Assembly: GCA_029239545.1 (NCBI GenBank) | Contig: JARBUQ010000390.1 | Span: 1 to 5,038, forward strand | Direction of reading: 5' to 3' | Origin: Paenibacillus sp. | Lineage (GTDB): Bacteria; Bacillota; Bacilli; Paenibacillales; NBRC-103111 | Length of the DNA stretch: 5,038 nt | In this document: in pieces, positions 1-5,038 of the stretch | How positions within the stretch are numbered: position 1 is the first letter of the stretch | Layout: each line of letters starts with the position of its first letter | The notes under the pieces: model-generated | What the model was told of the DNA's origin: nothing | What the model saw: the letters and a program-made list of their open reading frames with translations, nothing else | Databases searched by the model: none | Made by a program: the position numbers and the translations under genes

Positions 1-51
1 GGAGTAGGCCCGCACACGGTTAGCACGGGCTCATTAGTGAAGCAATCATAT

Positions 52-159
52 CTAATAGCAAACTAACTATCACAAATTCAAGCCCCGAAAGGAGGAAAAC
101 GAGAAATAGTAAATTCATCCTATTCTATTGGTTAAGGTGGCTTAGCTAATAGCGAAACT
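52..159 (+). repeat. Two near-identical copies of CTAATAGC(G)AAACT
   Basis: The 13-base copy at 52-64 and the 14-base copy at 146-159 differ only by one inserted G. Each is followed by a related AACTAAC-containing stretch (60-68 and 164-172). The first copy can pair through CTAAT with ATTAG at 33-37; no equivalent partner is evident beside the second. This could be an internal duplication or a repeated binding or loop motif within the candidate RNA. Chance is possible in an A/T-rich stretch, but a 13-base match with a single indel is uncommon over so short a distance. Confidence 0.5.
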
Positions 160-256
160 TGGGTTAACTAACCCAGTGGCATAAGGCCTCTAACGCCCCA
201 ATCCAAGTCGAACAGAAAGATCAGGCACGTGGAGCGGAGAAACGAAGTGTTCGCCT

Positions 257-309
257 TTGTCTTTGGGTTCCAACCTCTAAAAATTATAATCAAAGGAATC
301 CAAGGACAA
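257..309 (+). other. Long stem-loop, 15-bp helix with two G-U pairs
   Basis: The 5' arm 257-271 pairs without interruption with the 3' arm 295-309. Thirteen pairs are Watson-Crick; the other two are U262-G304 and G267-U299. The loop is 23 bases (272-294) and rich in A and U. On the opposite strand the two wobbles would become A-C mismatches, so the helix favours + strand RNA. No U-run follows, so it is not an intrinsic terminator. Confidence 0.6.
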
Positions 310-317
310 CAGCCGAA

Positions 318-334
318 AGTTTTCGAAGAAAACT
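318..334 (+). other. 7-bp perfect hairpin with GAA triloop
   Basis: AGTTTTC at 318-324 is the exact complement of GAAAACT at 328-334, leaving a GAA loop closed by C-G. It lies nine bases after the 15-bp helix, so the two form a tandem pair. What follows (ACATCG) is not U-rich, which argues against a terminator. Confidence 0.5.
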
Positions 335-345
335 ACATCGTAAGC

Positions 346-489
346 ATAAGCTCGGAGCCCATCTGCCTGCTCTCCCATGCGCCAAACTGAACTCAACACC
401 ACCAAGGTCCTAAATGGTGAACTTCCAGTCGATTTTCTTATTTGCAATAGGATTTATCACCCACCCAGCTTTTAACGTCAAACCAATCA
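346..489. other. Non-coding spacer between the candidate RNA and the kinase promoter
   Basis: No supported gene. Weak pairings are visible: GAGC 355-358 with GCTC 369-372, GCAT 344-347 with ATGC 377-380, and CACCA 397-401 with TGGTG 415-419. The last is followed, after a gap of about a dozen bases, by a T-rich run at 432-440, but the stem is too weak to call a terminator. A lone TTAACG at 472-477 resembles a Pho half-site but is 18 bases from the next repeat, out of phase with the 11-bp period. Confidence 0.4.
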
Positions 490-529
490 TTTACAATATA
501 TTTACAATAAGAAAACTGGATTATGTAAA
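490..529 (+). promoter_or_regulatory. Probable Pho box upstream of the kinase gene
   Basis: Two perfect TTTACA repeats at 490-495 and 501-506 are separated by five bases, giving the 11-bp period of Bacillus PhoP sites (consensus TT(A/T/C)ACA). The in-phase third and fourth positions (512 and 523) are degenerate. An inverted copy, TGTAAA, is present at 524-529. If the -10 is 540-545, the four in-phase positions cover roughly -60 to -22, the usual place for a PhoP-activated promoter. On the opposite strand the repeats also fit the related WalR motif (TGTWAH-N5-TGTWAH), so sequence alone does not fully separate the two; the neighbouring gene favours PhoP. Confidence 0.6.
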
Positions 530-539
530 ACGTACGAGA

Positions 540-545
540 TACAAT
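540..545 (+). promoter_or_regulatory. phoR: -10 element (TACAAT) of the kinase promoter
   Basis: TACAAT matches five of six positions of the sigma-A -10 consensus. The expected -35 position (about 516-522, TGGATT or nearby) is poor, as is normal for promoters that depend on an activator bound where the -35 would be. Transcription would start near 552, giving a leader of about 40 bases before the kinase start codon. Confidence 0.45.
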
Positions 546-592
546 GGCTGGGACAGACCTATACTCCGGGACGGAAGAAGGATGGGTGCAGC

Positions 593-2389
593 ATGCAGTT
601 TCGAACAAGATTGACCTTGTTATTCATAGTACTAATCGGTTGCTCCGTCTTGGTTGCCGGTATCTTCATGGCGATTATGATTGAGAAGTCGAAGGTATCG
701 GCGCTGGAGAGCAGCATGCAGAGAGAGATCCAGATTATGATAGCGGCGATAGCGGTTAACGATGTTCAGAGTCCTTATACGAACATGACGACAGAGCAAT
801 TCACTCATATCGCCACACGTCTGAAGCAGTCTGCAGGAGCGCGGATTACGTTTATTTCTGCAGAGGGAGCGGTTGTTGGCGATTCCGATAATGATCCTAA
901 GGCTATGGATAATCACTTCCAACGTGAAGAAATAAGGGAAGCCCGCGAGAATGGGGAAGGATTCGCGCGGAGATTCAGCGAAACAACGAATCGAACCATG
1001 TTATACGTCGCGCTTCCAATGAAACAGCAGGACAAGATTATCGGGTATGCACGTTTGTCGATGTCGCTTGAAGAAGTCGAAAATACGATCAACACCTTAT
1101 GGTGGGGATTAATTGGCGGGCTTCTTATTGTATTCGTCATTGCAGGTGCAGTAAGCTACCGCATTGCCTATCAGCTAACAAGACCCCTTGAGAAAATGAC
1201 GCGGGTTGCCGTGCAAATTACGAATATGAACTACAAATCCCGTGTTCATATTCGCAATCAGGATGAGATTGGTCAACTGGGTCAGGCCATCAATACAATG
1301 GCCGACAGCTTATACGTGCAGATGAACCGGATCAAGGAGAATGAAACTCGCTTATCCAGCGTTCTTGACAATATGATAAGCGGAGTGGTCATGATTGACG
1401 AGCATGGGGACATCGTCCTATTGAATCGTCAAGCCGAGGAGATTCTTGGGTTCTCTTCCAGGGAATTGCTGGGCAAGCCATTCGATCATGCCAAACAACC
1501 TTTCGAATTAATTCAGATGATTCAGGAATGCAGGGATCGCAATGAACGAATCCGGGAGGAGATGAATTTCTATTTTCCGGAAGAGCGGGTGCTTGAAGTA
1601 AATCTGGTGCCTATGATTCAGATTGATCAAGAATGGGCGGGGCTTGTTATTGTGCTGCATGATATTACGGCTATTCGTCGGCTGGAGAAGGTCAGAAGCG
1701 AATTTGTCGCTAATGTGTCCCATGAGCTGAAAACACCGGTTGCTGCTGTAAAGGGGTTCGCCGAAACGCTGCTTGCCGGAGCGATGAATGATCCCGCTAT
1801 TGCGAAGCAATTTCTGCAAATCATCTATGACGAGAGCGAACGTCTGAACCGTCTAATCGGGGACATACTGGAGCTGTCCAAGATTGAGTCGAAGCGTATT
1901 CCGCTGCAGTTCTCACCTGTGCATCTGAACAGCTTCCTTGGGAAGACTATGGAGATGATGCGTACGGAGGCGGAGAAAAAGTCGATCGACCTGACAGTTC
2001 AAGCTAATGAAGACTTATACCTGGAGGCCGATGAGGATCGATTGGGACAAATTATCATTAATCTGTTGTCCAACGGCATCAACTATACGCCCGAGGGCGG
2101 CAAGGTGAAAGTCAAAGTCATGTCTATTATCGGTGACAATCAGGAGGCTGAACGTATTCGGATTGTAATCTCGGATACGGGAATTGGAATACCCAAGAAG
2201 GATTTGCCGAGAATTTTCGAACGTTTCTACAGAGTGGATAAGGCGCGTTCACGAAGCTCCGGCGGAACGGGGCTTGGCCTATCGATTGTCAAACATCTGA
2301 TCGAGCTCCACAAGGGGACAATTCGGGTAGAAAGCGATCTTGGAATAGGCTCCCGATTCACAATTGAGCTGCCCATCATTCAGAGCTAG
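593..2389 (+). CDS. phoR: PhoR/PnpS-like membrane sensor histidine kinase (phosphate-starvation two-component system)
   Basis: 598 residues, close to Bacillus PhoR (about 580). Seen in order: transmembrane segment about 7-28; an extracytoplasmic PAS-like sensor region about 29-165; second transmembrane segment about 169-191 (LWWGLIGGLLIVFVIAG); HAMP about 192-245; PAS about 253-360; dimerisation domain with phosphoacceptor H377 in FVANVSHELKTP; and an ATPase domain with N box N490-N494 (NLLSNGINYT), G1 DTGIGIP 528-534, F box RIFERF 540-545 and G2 GGTGLGLS 557-564. All catalytic motifs are intact. The protein should autophosphorylate on H377 and pass phosphate to the regulator encoded downstream. 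The start at 593 has GAAGGA (577-582) ten bases upstream and gives a normal short cytoplasmic N-terminus. No clear terminator follows, so readthrough into the regulator is possible. The PhoR assignment rests on H-box sequence, domain order, the partner gene and Pho boxes. WalK has the same domain order, but its H-box region differs. Confidence 0.8.
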   Translation: MQFRTRLTLLFIVLIGCSVLVAGIFMAIMIEKSKVSALESSMQREIQIMIAAIAVNDVQSPYTNMTTEQFTHIATRLKQSAGARITFISAEGAVVGDSDNDPKAMDNHFQREEIREARENGEGFARRFSETTNRTMLYVALPMKQQDKIIGYARLSMSLEEVENTINTLWWGLIGGLLIVFVIAGAVSYRIAYQLTRPLEKMTRVAVQITNMNYKSRVHIRNQDEIGQLGQAINTMADSLYVQMNRIKENETRLSSVLDNMISGVVMIDEHGDIVLLNRQAEEILGFSSRELLGKPFDHAKQPFELIQMIQECRDRNERIREEMNFYFPEERVLEVNLVPMIQIDQEWAGLVIVLHDITAIRRLEKVRSEFVANVSHELKTPVAAVKGFAETLLAGAMNDPAIAKQFLQIIYDESERLNRLIGDILELSKIESKRIPLQFSPVHLNSFLGKTMEMMRTEAEKKSIDLTVQANEDLYLEADEDRLGQIIINLLSNGINYTPEGGKVKVKVMSIIGDNQEAERIRIVISDTGIGIPKKDLPRIFERFYRVDKARSRSSGGTGLGLSIVKHLIELHKGTIRVESDLGIGSRFTIELPIIQS

Positions 2390-2459
2390 ATAAGTTGAAC
2401 GAAAGTTTTTATTATAGCGATCGATTGCCTGATGCAACTTGATAAGTATAGAATAGATG
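2390..2459. other. 3' flank of the kinase gene without a convincing terminator
   Basis: AAGTTG at 2392-2397 is complementary to CAACTT at 2435-2440, but the loop is nearly 40 bases. A T-run (2406-2410) lies inside it rather than after it. The near-palindrome GCGATCGATTGC at 2417-2428 cannot form a hairpin loop. Transcripts from the kinase promoter may therefore continue into the regulator gene. Confidence 0.35.
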
Positions 2460-2498
2460 TTTACACAAAGTTTACAATCTCTTAAAATAAGATTTACA
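2460..2498 (+). promoter_or_regulatory. Four-repeat Pho box upstream of the regulator gene
   Basis: Hexamers begin at exactly 11-bp intervals: TTTACA 2460-2465, TTTACA 2471-2476, TTAAAA 2482-2487 and TTTACA 2493-2498, each separated by five bases. Three are perfect and the third has one mismatch to TTAACA. Four direct repeats on one face of the helix are the known arrangement for two PhoP dimers in Bacillus. With transcription starting near 2520, the array spans about -60 to -22, the position expected for activation. It implies positive autoregulation of the regulator gene. WalR recognises a similar motif in the opposite orientation and is the main alternative. Confidence 0.75.
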
Positions 2499-2507
2499 AT
2501 GCTGTGT

Positions 2508-2516
2508 TACTATAAG
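2508..2516 (+). promoter_or_regulatory. phoP: -10 region of the regulator promoter
   Basis: Two overlapping candidates are present: TACTAT 2508-2513, preceded by TG at 2505-2506 as an extended -10, and TATAAG 2511-2516, five of six to consensus. No recognisable -35 exists because the Pho repeats occupy that region, as expected for an activator-dependent promoter. The start would be about 2520-2523, giving a leader of roughly 45 bases. Confidence 0.5.
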
Positions 2517-2521
2517 CTGTA

Positions 2522-2536
2522 AACCTACAATAGGTT
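2522..2536 (+). promoter_or_regulatory. Inverted repeat AACCTA-N3-TAGGTT at the predicted transcript start
   Basis: A perfect 6-bp inverted repeat with a three-base centre lies at or just after the predicted +1 and 30 bases before the start codon. It could form a small hairpin at the 5' end of the mRNA, which may affect stability, or act as an operator half-site pair. A role is not shown by sequence alone. Confidence 0.35.
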
Positions 2537-2566
2537 AGGTAAGGGAATACCAATCGGAGGGTTCGC

Positions 2567-3286
2567 ATGTCTAAGAAGATTCTGGTAGTCGAAGATGAGC
2601 CTACCTTGGCGAGATTGCTGACGTACAACCTGTCCCAGGAAGGGTACGAAACCAAAGTAGTCGATCATGGGGGAGAAGGCTTGCAGGCAGCGCAGCAGGG
2701 CACTTATGATCTGATTATTCTAGATATAATGTTACCCGGCTTGAACGGGTTTGAGGTGTTGCAGAAGCTTCGTCAGAAAGGCAATAAAACCCCTGTCATT
2801 ATTTTGACGGCCCGTAATGCAGAAGAGGAAGTAGTACAAGGTCTGAAGAGCGGAGCGGATGATTACATTACGAAGCCATTCGGAGTAGCTGAGCTGCTTG
2901 CCCGTGTATCCGCGGTTATTCGAAGAACGAAGTCCGATGAAGGGGTCTTCATGGATGACAACAATAATGATAAGGTAATCCAATTCGGGGACCTGAGAAT
3001 TTACCCGGAGAAGTACGAAGTGAATTTGAACGGGGAGTCTATCCCGCTGCGTCCTAAGGAATTCGAAGTCCTGCTTTACTTGGTGCAGCGTCCAGGTGTG
3101 GTCATTACGAGAGACGATCTTATGAACATAGTATGGGGCTTCGACTATATTGGCGGCCAGCGGACCGTCGATGTCCATGTCAGCTCGCTCCGCAAGAAGC
3201 TGGAGATGAATCAGGAGAGCGTGCAGATTGATTCGATTCGAGGCTTGGGGTACAAATTAGTTATTCATAGCTCTAAGAAACAATAA
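2567..3286 (+). CDS. phoP: PhoP-like OmpR-family response regulator
   Basis: 239 residues, essentially the length of Bacillus PhoP (240). Receiver domain, residues about 3-118: acidic pair E9-D10, phosphoacceptor D53 in LIILDIMLP, T81 in the ILTAR strand, and K103 in TKPF, so the full phosphorylation set is present. After an acidic and asparagine-rich linker (about 122-136), an OmpR-type winged helix follows (about 138-233), with the PLRPKEFEVLLYL segment, the recognition-helix region QRTVDVHVSSLRKKLE and the closing SIRGLGYKL wing. It should bind DNA as tandem dimers on TTTACA repeats once phosphorylated by the upstream kinase, controlling phosphate-starvation genes. Start at 2567 is supported by GGAGG (2556-2560) six bases upstream. 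It has its own promoter with Pho boxes. Other OmpR-family regulators (WalR, ResD, YkoG types) share the fold. PhoP is preferred because of the kinase partner and binding sites. Confidence 0.8.
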   Translation: MSKKILVVEDEPTLARLLTYNLSQEGYETKVVDHGGEGLQAAQQGTYDLIILDIMLPGLNGFEVLQKLRQKGNKTPVIILTARNAEEEVVQGLKSGADDYITKPFGVAELLARVSAVIRRTKSDEGVFMDDNNNDKVIQFGDLRIYPEKYEVNLNGESIPLRPKEFEVLLYLVQRPGVVITRDDLMNIVWGFDYIGGQRTVDVHVSSLRKKLEMNQESVQIDSIRGLGYKLVIHSSKKQ

Positions 3287-3297
3287 GGCAGTAGTTC

Positions 3298-3338
3298 AGA
3301 AGCCAGCCGGAAGGTCAGTCGCCTCCGGCTTCTTTGTC
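3298..3338 (+). terminator. Intrinsic terminator at the convergent phoP / chemoreceptor junction
   Basis: GCCGG 3306-3310 pairs with CCGGC 3325-3329, and AGG 3312-3314 with CCT 3322-3324 across a one-base bulge, leaving a seven-base loop. The alternative AGAAGCC 3298-3304 with GGCTTCT 3327-3333 can lengthen the outer stem. TTCTTTGTCGTT follows on the + strand: a moderate U-tract. On the - strand the tail is poorer in U. The stop codon of the opposing gene (3315-3317) lies in the loop, so the hairpin overlaps its 3' end. Only 28 bases separate the two stop codons. Confidence 0.55.
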
Positions 3339-5036
3339 GTTCTCGACCCCTTCAAATTTGAATTGGCGCATCTCCACGAACAGCTGCTGGGCCAGACCGT
3401 ACATATCCACAGATTGACTGGCAATATGCTGGATGGCGGCGTGCTGCTCAATAGACGTAGAGTTGACCTCTTGAACGCCTGCAGCGGTTTCTTGTGCTAT
3501 AGCTGCCACGAGTGTGAGCGAATCCGCGAATGATGAATTACGACCTTCGACCTTGTTTACTTTGTGATGAATTTGGTCCATATGCTCATGCAAGCGATCG
3601 ATGGAGCTTTCAATAGAACGGAATGACTGCAGGGTGTTATCCAATTGCTTGTCCTGTACAGCAGCAGCTTGCATTACACTGTCCATGTGCTTGCGGACTT
3701 CCGCAATTTGCCCTTGCAGCGATGATGTAATTCCTGCAATTGATTTGGCGGATTTGTTGGTCTGCTCAGAAAGCTGTCTTACCTGGTCGGCTATAACCGC
3801 AAAGCCACGGCCATACTTGCCTGCACGAGCAGCTTCTATGGCCGCATTAACAGCTAATACATTGGTCTCTGTCGAAATATCCCCAATCGTCCGGACAATA
3901 TGTCCGATCATGACGGAATCTGAGATGAAGCTGTTCATCGCTGCCGCAACATGTCCGAGCAGCTCATCGGAACGATTGGCTGCTGCCTGGAGCTGCATAA
4001 CGACTTCGCTTCCTGTCCTCGTATTATCTCTTGCAAGCAAGCTTAATTGCTGCATTTCGCCAGTTTGACGCGCTATGTCGGTGACTTCCTCCGCAAGCTC
4101 AGAGACGAGCAGCGTGCTTAACTCCGTCTGCGAAGCCTGTTTATCTGCGCCGGCAGATATCTCGTGAATGGCTCGCAATATATCGTGATTGGATGCCGCT
4201 GTTGACCTTGCGAACAACTGGGAGCTCTCGGAGTGAGCAGTTAAGGAGGTTCCAATCGTATTCATCTGGATTAACAGATAACGAACCTTATCCATCATAT
4301 GGTCGAAGTGCTGGCTTAGCTGGCCTAGCTCATCACGGGCGGAAGATCCAACTCGATGTCTCAAATCCCCTTCAGCAATAAGCGACATTGTTCGGTGCAG
4401 GCCTCGGATCGGTTTCAGGAAAGAACGTATCAATATAATCGATATGGTGATCGCGAGCAGGATAGCAGCGGCCATCGACACGTATGTGAACCGTTCAGAT
4501 TGATGGAACAGCTCTTGGGAACGGGCTACGGCAGCTTCGGCAGCCTTCATATATGTATCATTGAATTGATCTACAAGCTCGAATATGTATTCTTTGTGGG
4601 TTTGAGATAGGGCGAATTGCTGCTCCAACTGCTTGGACAGCTCAGCGGCAGACAAGGATGGATTCAGGATGATTTCTTCTGCAGCCGCAAAAGTAGCTGT
4701 ATACTCTTCTGACACTGTGTTCAGCTTTGCCCTCCATTTTCGCTCCTCGCTTGTTGAAGCTGTTTCTCCTATTTGTTTAACATAGCTCATAAACCCTTTC
4801 TTTTTCTCCAAATATAGCTCGGTTGCACCTTCGTTTTTTTTGGAAATGACTAATGCTGCATGAATCGCAGCTAATTGCTCGGTAGCCTGCTTCAAATTCA
4901 TCGATAGCAGATTTTTGCTGACCTCCAGGTTTTGCACATCAATCTGTGCTCGAATATTGTTCTGCTGAAGCATTTGGAACCATCCTGCCGCTGCGAACAA
5001 AGTAACAATTAGAATGAAGCTCAGGATCAATTTCAT
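3315..5036 (-). CDS. Methyl-accepting chemotaxis protein, N-terminus possibly incomplete at the window edge
   Basis: 573 residues from the first in-window ATG (5036). Segments: transmembrane helix about 2-20; a mainly helical extracytoplasmic domain about 24-182, consistent with a four-helix-bundle ligand-binding domain but not assigned to a ligand; second transmembrane helix about 184-204; HAMP about 205-258 (with GDLRHRV and DELGQLSQHF); and a cytoplasmic coiled-coil signalling domain about 285-560. The hairpin tip is about 385-410 (NAAIEAARAG...GRGFAVIADQVR), which contacts CheA and CheW. It would sense an external or periplasm-side cue and control the CheA kinase. The first hydrophobic segment starts at residue 2-3, and relatives often have a few basic residues before it. 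The window ends two bases upstream, so the real start may lie outside. The tip differs from consensus (ISTETNVLAVN instead of IAxQTNLLALN). No CheR-tethering NWETF-like tail is present, and its lack is common in Firmicutes. Convergent with the regulator gene. Confidence 0.85.
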   Translation of the reverse strand: MKLILSFILIVTLFAAAGWFQMLQQNNIRAQIDVQNLEVSKNLLSMNLKQATEQLAAIHAALVISKKNEGATELYLEKKKGFMSYVKQIGETASTSEERKWRAKLNTVSEEYTATFAAAEEIILNPSLSAAELSKQLEQQFALSQTHKEYIFELVDQFNDTYMKAAEAAVARSQELFHQSERFTYVSMAAAILLAITISIILIRSFLKPIRGLHRTMSLIAEGDLRHRVGSSARDELGQLSQHFDHMMDKVRYLLIQMNTIGTSLTAHSESSQLFARSTAASNHDILRAIHEISAGADKQASQTELSTLLVSELAEEVTDIARQTGEMQQLSLLARDNTRTGSEVVMQLQAAANRSDELLGHVAAAMNSFISDSVMIGHIVRTIGDISTETNVLAVNAAIEAARAGKYGRGFAVIADQVRQLSEQTNKSAKSIAGITSSLQGQIAEVRKHMDSVMQAAAVQDKQLDNTLQSFRSIESSIDRLHEHMDQIHHKVNKVEGRNSSFADSLTLVAAIAQETAAGVQEVNSTSIEQHAAIQHIASQSVDMYGLAQQLFVEMRQFKFEGVENDKEAGGD

Positions 5037-5038
5037 TC

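Larger units (their letters stand above)
1..345 (+). ncRNA. Candidate structured non-coding RNA of unknown family, 5' end probably outside the window
   Basis: No open frame of useful length covers this stretch on either strand, yet it is dense in complementary segments. Seen on the + strand: GCCCG 8-12 with CGGGC 26-30; ATTAG 33-37 with CTAAT 52-56; CCCC 83-86 with GG-A-GG 91-95 around a GAAA loop; a possible long arm pairing 136-147 with 178-191, containing the hairpin TGGGTT 160-165 / AACCCA 170-175; a 15-bp helix 257-271/295-309; and a 7-bp hairpin 318-334. Single-stranded parts are purine-rich (GAAA, GGAAAA, GAGAAA), as in many structured RNAs. The two wobble pairs in the 15-bp helix are G-U only if the + strand is transcribed. 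I see no match to RNase P RNA, tmRNA, 6S, SRP RNA or the common riboswitches. It could be the 3' portion of a large ornate RNA, a long leader, or a decayed element. Both ends are guesses: the 3' end is placed after the last strong hairpin, and no clear terminator follows. Confidence 0.4.

Noticed and set aside
173..181. CCCAGTGGCA, the complement of a cobalamin-riboswitch-like GCCACTG
   Set aside because: None of the other cobalamin riboswitch boxes is visible on that strand, and no B12-related gene is nearby.
81..225. Resemblance to RNase P RNA motifs (GAGGAAAAC at 92-100 and ACAGAAA near 212)
   Set aside because: The longer conserved RNase P stretches, the GAGGAAAGUCC continuation and the GGUAAACC-type region are absent, and the order and spacing do not fit.
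397..440. Weak hairpin (397-401 with 415-419) followed by a T-rich stretch as a terminator for the candidate RNA
   Set aside because: The stem is only five base pairs with a long loop, and the T-rich run starts about a dozen bases later, which does not suit an intrinsic terminator.
414..614. A 66-codon + strand open frame
   Set aside because: It has no good ribosome binding site, overlaps the Pho box and -10 of the kinase promoter and the first codons of the kinase gene, and has no recognisable protein features.
632..1140. Two - strand open frames inside the kinase gene
   Set aside because: They are antisense to a well-supported kinase coding region and have cysteine- and arginine-rich, unnatural compositions typical of shadow frames.
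1508..1824. Two overlapping - strand frames opposite the kinase PAS/H-box region
   Set aside because: They lie opposite conserved kinase coding sequence, have no start signals and overlap each other.
2392..2440. Inverted repeat AAGTTG/CAACTT after the kinase gene as a terminator
   Set aside because: The loop is close to 40 bases, the stem is only six base pairs, and no T-run follows the 3' arm.
2732..3178. A 148-codon - strand frame opposite the regulator gene
   Set aside because: It is entirely antisense to an intact OmpR-family gene, has no ribosome binding site and shows no domain features.
3601..4610. Three + strand frames opposite the chemoreceptor gene
   Set aside because: They are mirror frames of the repetitive coiled-coil coding sequence; the cysteine- and serine-rich translations have no recognisable features.

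Overview
The window looks like chromosomal DNA of a low- to mid-GC Gram-positive bacterium, most likely a Bacillales member close to Paenibacillus. The basis is the strong AGGAGG-type ribosome binding site, the PhoP/PhoR-like protein sequences and the Bacillus-type Pho boxes. The genus is an inference from remembered family sequences, not from a search.

Layout. Positions 1-592 hold no convincing protein gene. Positions 1 to about 345 look like part of a structured RNA read on the + strand. The main evidence is a 15-bp helix (257-271 with 295-309) whose two non-Watson-Crick pairs are both G-U, a 7-bp hairpin at 318-334, a possible long arm at 136-191, and a repeated CTAATAGC(G)AAACT element. 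I could not match it to any RNA family I know. Positions 346-489 show only weak hairpins. Positions 490-552 look like a PhoP-type promoter.

That promoter leads to a PhoR/PnpS-like membrane histidine kinase gene (593-2389). A 177-bp gap follows, carrying a four-repeat, 11-bp-periodic Pho box, a -10 element and a small inverted repeat. It leads to a PhoP/OmpR-type response regulator gene (2567-3286). A hairpin terminator lies at the convergent junction. A methyl-accepting chemotaxis protein runs in from the right edge on the - strand (5036 down to 3315) and its true start may lie outside the window.

How the parts fit. Kinase and regulator probably form the phosphate-starvation (Pho) two-component system: the kinase would phosphorylate Asp53 of the regulator, and the regulator would bind TTTACA direct repeats. 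Such repeats stand in front of both genes, so each appears to be autoregulated from its own promoter. The order is unusual: the kinase precedes the regulator with a wide regulated gap, whereas the classical arrangement is phoP followed at once by phoR. The chemoreceptor is convergent and has no evident functional tie to the pair.
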